From an uncultured Clostridia bacterium (GTDB lineage: Bacteria; Bacillota; Clostridia; Oscillospirales; CAG-272), in the NCBI GenBank assembly GCA_937893945.1, contig CALCTA010000115.1, positions 1-8,133 on the forward strand: a DNA stretch of 8,133 nt, read 5' to 3'. The position numbers and the translations under genes are program-made. Each line of letters starts with the position of its first letter. Position 1 is the stretch's first letter. The notes beneath the pieces are model-generated. The model saw nothing but the letters and a program-made list of their open reading frames with translations, was not told the DNA's origin and searched no databases. Below, in pieces: positions 5,837 through 8,133 of the stretch.

Positions 5837-7219
5837 TCAGAATGCGATCTTCTCGTCAATGTAGCTCTTGAGCTCTGCGATCGGGATTCTTACCTGCTCC
5901 ATGCTGTCTCTGTCGCGGACGGTAACGCATCCGTCGGTCTCGGAGTCAAAGTCGTAGGTAATGCAGAGAGGTGTACCGATCTCGTCCTGACGGCGATATC
6001 TCTTACCGATAGAGCCTGCCTCGTCGTAATCTACCGAGAAGTACTTGGAAAGCTCGCTGTAGATAGCGTCAGCGCCCTCGGAAAGCTTCTTGGAGAGAGG
6101 AAGAACCGCTGCCTTGAAGGGAGCGAGAGTGGGATGCAGGTGCATAACTACTCTTACGTCATTCTTCTCTGCGTCGATAACTTCCTCGTCATAAGCGTCG
6201 CAAAGGACAGAGAGTACAGTTCTCTCAACGCCAAGGCTGGGCTCTACTACGTAAGGAATGTAATGCTCGTTTGTCTCCTGATCGAAGTAGGTCAGATCCT
6301 TGCCCGATGTCTCCTGATGCTGAGAAAGGTCATAATTTGTACGGTCAGCAACGCCCCAGAGCTCGCCCCATCCAAACGGGAAGAGGAACTCAAAGTCGGT
6401 GGTTGCCTTGGAATAGAAGCAAAGCTCCTCGGGATCGTGGTCGCGGAGTCTGATGTTCTCTTCCTTAAGACCGATAGCAAGCAGCCAATCACGGCAGAAG
6501 CTTCTCCAATAGTTGAACCACTCAAGGTCAGTTCCAGGCTTGCAGAAGAATTCAAGCTCCATCTGCTCGAACTCGCGAACACGGAAGATGAAGTTACCGG
6601 GAGTGATCTCGTTACGGAAGGACTTACCGATCTGAGCAATACCGAAGGGGAGCTTCTTTCTCGTGGTTCTCTGTACGTTTACGAAGTTAGTAAAGATACC
6701 CTGAGCGGTCTCGGGACGGAGATAAACTGTGTTCTTTGCGTCCTCGGTTACGCCCTGGAAGGTTTTGAACATAAGGTTGAACTGACGGATGTCTGTAAAG
6801 TTATGCTTACCACAGTTAGGACAAGCAATGCCCTTTTCTGTAATGTAATTCATCATCTGTTCATTTGACCAGCCTGCAACGTTTGTACCGTCAAAATCTT
6901 CAATAAGGTTATCTGCTCTGTGGCGTGTTTTACACTCACGGCAGTCCATAAGAGGGTCAGAGAAACCACCAAGGTGACCTGACGCAACCCATGTCTGTGG
7001 GTTCATAAGAATAGCGCTGTCAAGACCTACGTTGTATGGATTTTCCTGAATAAATTTCTTTCTCCAGGCATTTTTGATGTTCGTTTTGAGCTCAACACCA
7101 AGTGGGCCGTAGTCCCAAGTATTTGCAAGACCACCGTAGATTTCACTGCCTGCATAGACAAAGCCCCTACCCTTACAAAGGGCAACAAGCTTTTCCATTG
7201 ATTTTTCTGTATTTTTCAT
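5837..7219 (-). CDS. glyS: Glycine--tRNA ligase, class II alpha2 (dimeric) type
   Basis: The enzyme charges tRNA-Gly with glycine in the cytoplasm. The 460-residue single-chain form is the homodimeric type found in many Firmicutes, not the alpha2beta2 GlyQ/GlyS type. Visible features are the N-terminal GSEIYGGLANTWDYGPLG (24-41), two Cys pairs (Cys93/Cys96 and Cys133/Cys136), motif 2 around SFRNEITPG (200-208), motif 3 around GVERTV (330-335) and the C-terminal anticodon-binding domain from about 355 (VVMHLHPTLAP). An ATG at 7226-7228 is also in frame, but AAAGGA touches it; the ATG at 7217-7219 has that site 8 nt upstream and is preferred. Oddity: codon usage changes abruptly near residues 142-153 (about 6,761-6,796) while the protein stays intact. 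The leader is about 37 nt, too short for a T-box. Confidence 0.95.
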   Translation of the reverse strand: MKNTEKSMEKLVALCKGRGFVYAGSEIYGGLANTWDYGPLGVELKTNIKNAWRKKFIQENPYNVGLDSAILMNPQTWVASGHLGGFSDPLMDCRECKTRHRADNLIEDFDGTNVAGWSNEQMMNYITEKGIACPNCGKHNFTDIRQFNLMFKTFQGVTEDAKNTVYLRPETAQGIFTNFVNVQRTTRKKLPFGIAQIGKSFRNEITPGNFIFRVREFEQMELEFFCKPGTDLEWFNYWRSFCRDWLLAIGLKEENIRLRDHDPEELCFYSKATTDFEFLFPFGWGELWGVADRTNYDLSQHQETSGKDLTYFDQETNEHYIPYVVEPSLGVERTVLSVLCDAYDEEVIDAEKNDVRVVMHLHPTLAPFKAAVLPLSKKLSEGADAIYSELSKYFSVDYDEAGSIGKRYRRQDEIGTPLCITYDFDSETDGCVTVRDRDSMEQVRIPIAELKSYIDEKIAF

Positions 7220-7227
7220 ATCTTCCA

Positions 7228-7233
7228 TCCTTT
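7228..7233 (-). promoter_or_regulatory. Ribosome binding site that decides the glyS start
   Basis: Minus-strand AAAGGA lies 8 nt before the ATG at 7217-7219. The in-frame ATG at 7226-7228 overlaps this site and so has no usable ribosome site of its own; using it would add only Met-Glu-Asp. Confidence 0.65.
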
Positions 7234-7261
7234 CAGATGCGTATTATCATATCGATTGACA

Positions 7262-7290
7262 ATTATATCACAAAAGAAAGTAATAATCAA
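7262..7290 (-). promoter_or_regulatory. Predicted SigA-type promoter of glyS
   Basis: The minus strand has TTGATT (7285-7290), a 17-bp spacer and TATAAT (7262-7267). Transcription would start near 7256, leaving about 37 nt of leader. Confidence 0.75.
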
Positions 7291-7306
7291 TAATATAAAT
7301 TTGATA

Positions 7307-7322
7307 GTATTTTAGAAAATAC
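7307..7322. promoter_or_regulatory. Short palindrome between divergent glyS and lysK promoters (possible operator)
   Basis: GTATTTT (7307-7313) and AAAATAC (7316-7322) are perfect inverted arms around AG. It lies 17 bp upstream of the glyS -35 and about 50 bp upstream of the lysK -35. Its size and symmetry would suit a dimeric regulator, but the region is so AT-rich that chance is a fair alternative. Apart from this and the two promoters, I see nothing else in the 7220-7460 spacer. Confidence 0.25.
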
Positions 7323-7374
7323 ATTACCACTGCTTAACTAATTTGTTTCATTTATATAGACATTTATGTTTCTC

Positions 7375-7403
7375 TTGACATAAAAGTCTGTATATTGTAA
7401 AAT
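7375..7403 (+). promoter_or_regulatory. Predicted SigA-type promoter of lysK
   Basis: A perfect TTGACA (7375-7380) is followed after 17 bp by TAAAAT (7398-7403, 5 of 6). The start near 7410 gives a leader of about 50 nt, too short for a T-box or lysine riboswitch. The ribosome site is weak, with only GAGTG about 7 nt before the ATG. Confidence 0.75.
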
Positions 7404-7460
7404 GATAAACTGTTAAATTATGTTATTTATTAAATCAATTTTTGAAACGAGTGTGATTTT

Positions 7461-8133
7461 ATGCATTGGTCAGAAATGATCGCAGATAAGATTATCAGAC
7501 GCAATCCCGATAAGGAAGAGTACGTTTGCGCTGCAGGTATCAGCCCTTCAGGCTCTATCCACATCGGTAACTTCCGTGACATTGCAACAAGCTACTTTGT
7601 TGTAAGAGCTCTCAGAAAAAAAGGTAAAAAGGCGAAGCTTCTTTTCTCATGGGACGAATTCGACCGTATGAGAAAGGTTCCTGTTAACGTTGCTGCTATT
7701 GACGATGATATGGAAAAATTCATTGGTTGCCCATACGTTGACGTTAAAAATCCATTTGATACAGAAGAAAAGACTTATGCAGAATATTTCGAGCACGAGT
7801 TCGAGCGTTCAATTGTTAAATTCGGCATCGATATGGACTATCGTCACCAGGCAGAAATGTACAGAAGTGGTAAGTACACAAAGTACATTCTTGAATCACT
7901 TGAAAAACGTGGTGAAATTTTCGATATTCTTGCATCTCACCGTACTCAGCCTGTTCAGGAGGGTGAACGCGAGGCATATTACCCCGTAAGCATCTACTGT
8001 TCAGAATGTGGTAAAGACACAACAAAAATTGTTTCTTTGAGTGACGATTGCACTCAGGCAGAATACACCTGTGAATGCGGTCACAAGGGTTCTTTTGATT
8101 TCACAACAGACTTCAACTGCAAGCTTGCATGGA
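7461..8133 (+). CDS. lysK: Lysine--tRNA ligase, class I (LysK type), 3' end beyond window
   Basis: The enzyme charges tRNA-Lys with lysine. The visible 224 residues are the start of the class I fold, unlike the class II LysRS of most bacteria. The protein begins HWSEMIADKII, a typical class I LysRS start. The HIGH signature appears as HIGN at 34-37 after AAGISPSGSI, and the segment LFSWDEFDRMRKVP (61-74) is part of the Rossmann-fold active site. A probable zinc-binding insert has Cys180/Cys183 (YCSECG) and Cys204/Cys206 (CECG). The KMSKS motif and the C-terminal anticodon-binding region lie outside the window. It is divergent from glyS, and its codon usage (GAA, ACA and TCA frequent) matches the 5' third of glyS rather than the genes to the left. 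No stop occurs before the right edge. Confidence 0.93.
   Translation, partial: MHWSEMIADKIIRRNPDKEEYVCAAGISPSGSIHIGNFRDIATSYFVVRALRKKGKKAKLLFSWDEFDRMRKVPVNVAAIDDDMEKFIGCPYVDVKNPFDTEEKTYAEYFEHEFERSIVKFGIDMDYRHQAEMYRSGKYTKYILESLEKRGEIFDILASHRTQPVQEGEREAYYPVSIYCSECGKDTTKIVSLSDDCTQAEYTCECGHKGSFDFTTDFNCKLAW

Noticed and set aside
6134..6868. 244-codon plus-strand frame opposite glyS
   Set aside because: It is a shadow of glyS, whose motifs are unmistakable.
7220..7460. T-box leader for glyS or lysK
   Set aside because: The predicted leaders are about 37 and 50 nt, far too short, and no T-box core or antiterminator sequence is visible.

Overview
This window looks like ordinary chromosomal DNA from a low-to-mid GC Gram-positive bacterium, most likely an endospore-forming member of the Clostridia or a close relative. 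The evidence is a CwlD-type spore-cortex amidase, strong GGAGG-type ribosome sites on several genes, AT-rich spacers, and vegetative promoters with -10 elements at or near TATAAT, all with 17-bp spacing. The species cannot be named from this sequence. I see no mobile element, CRISPR array, rRNA or tRNA, and no clear multi-gene defence or biosynthetic system.

Layout, left to right. Positions 1-1714 hold a minus-strand pair: rlmB (a SpoU-family 2'-O-methyltransferase) followed 30 bp later by an unrecognised, extremely acidic protein that runs off the left edge and has no complete ORF in the window. Positions 1715-1941 hold the rlmB promoter and the guaB terminator. Positions 1942-3408 hold guaB (IMP dehydrogenase, minus strand) behind a perfect-consensus promoter. 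Divergent from it are cwlD (3568-4308) and then radA (4381-5763), both plus strand; radA has its own promoter. A 39-nt near-perfect palindrome separates radA from the convergent glyS (5837-7219, minus strand, alpha2-type glycyl-tRNA synthetase). A 241-bp AT-rich spacer with divergent promoters leads to lysK (7461 to the right edge, class I lysyl-tRNA synthetase, 3' end missing).

The genes are mostly housekeeping and do not form one pathway: rRNA modification, GTP synthesis, cell-wall/spore cortex, recombination, and two aminoacyl-tRNA synthetases. The most notable signals are (1) a sharp change of codon usage inside glyS near 6,761-6,796, with everything to its right (the glyS 5' third, the divergent promoters and lysK) resembling a different codon background, which suggests either a mosaic gene or a chimeric contig; and (2) the acidic protein with about 20 units of a four-residue Glu-Glu-Glu-X repeat, encoded beside a methyltransferase that has a basic tail.
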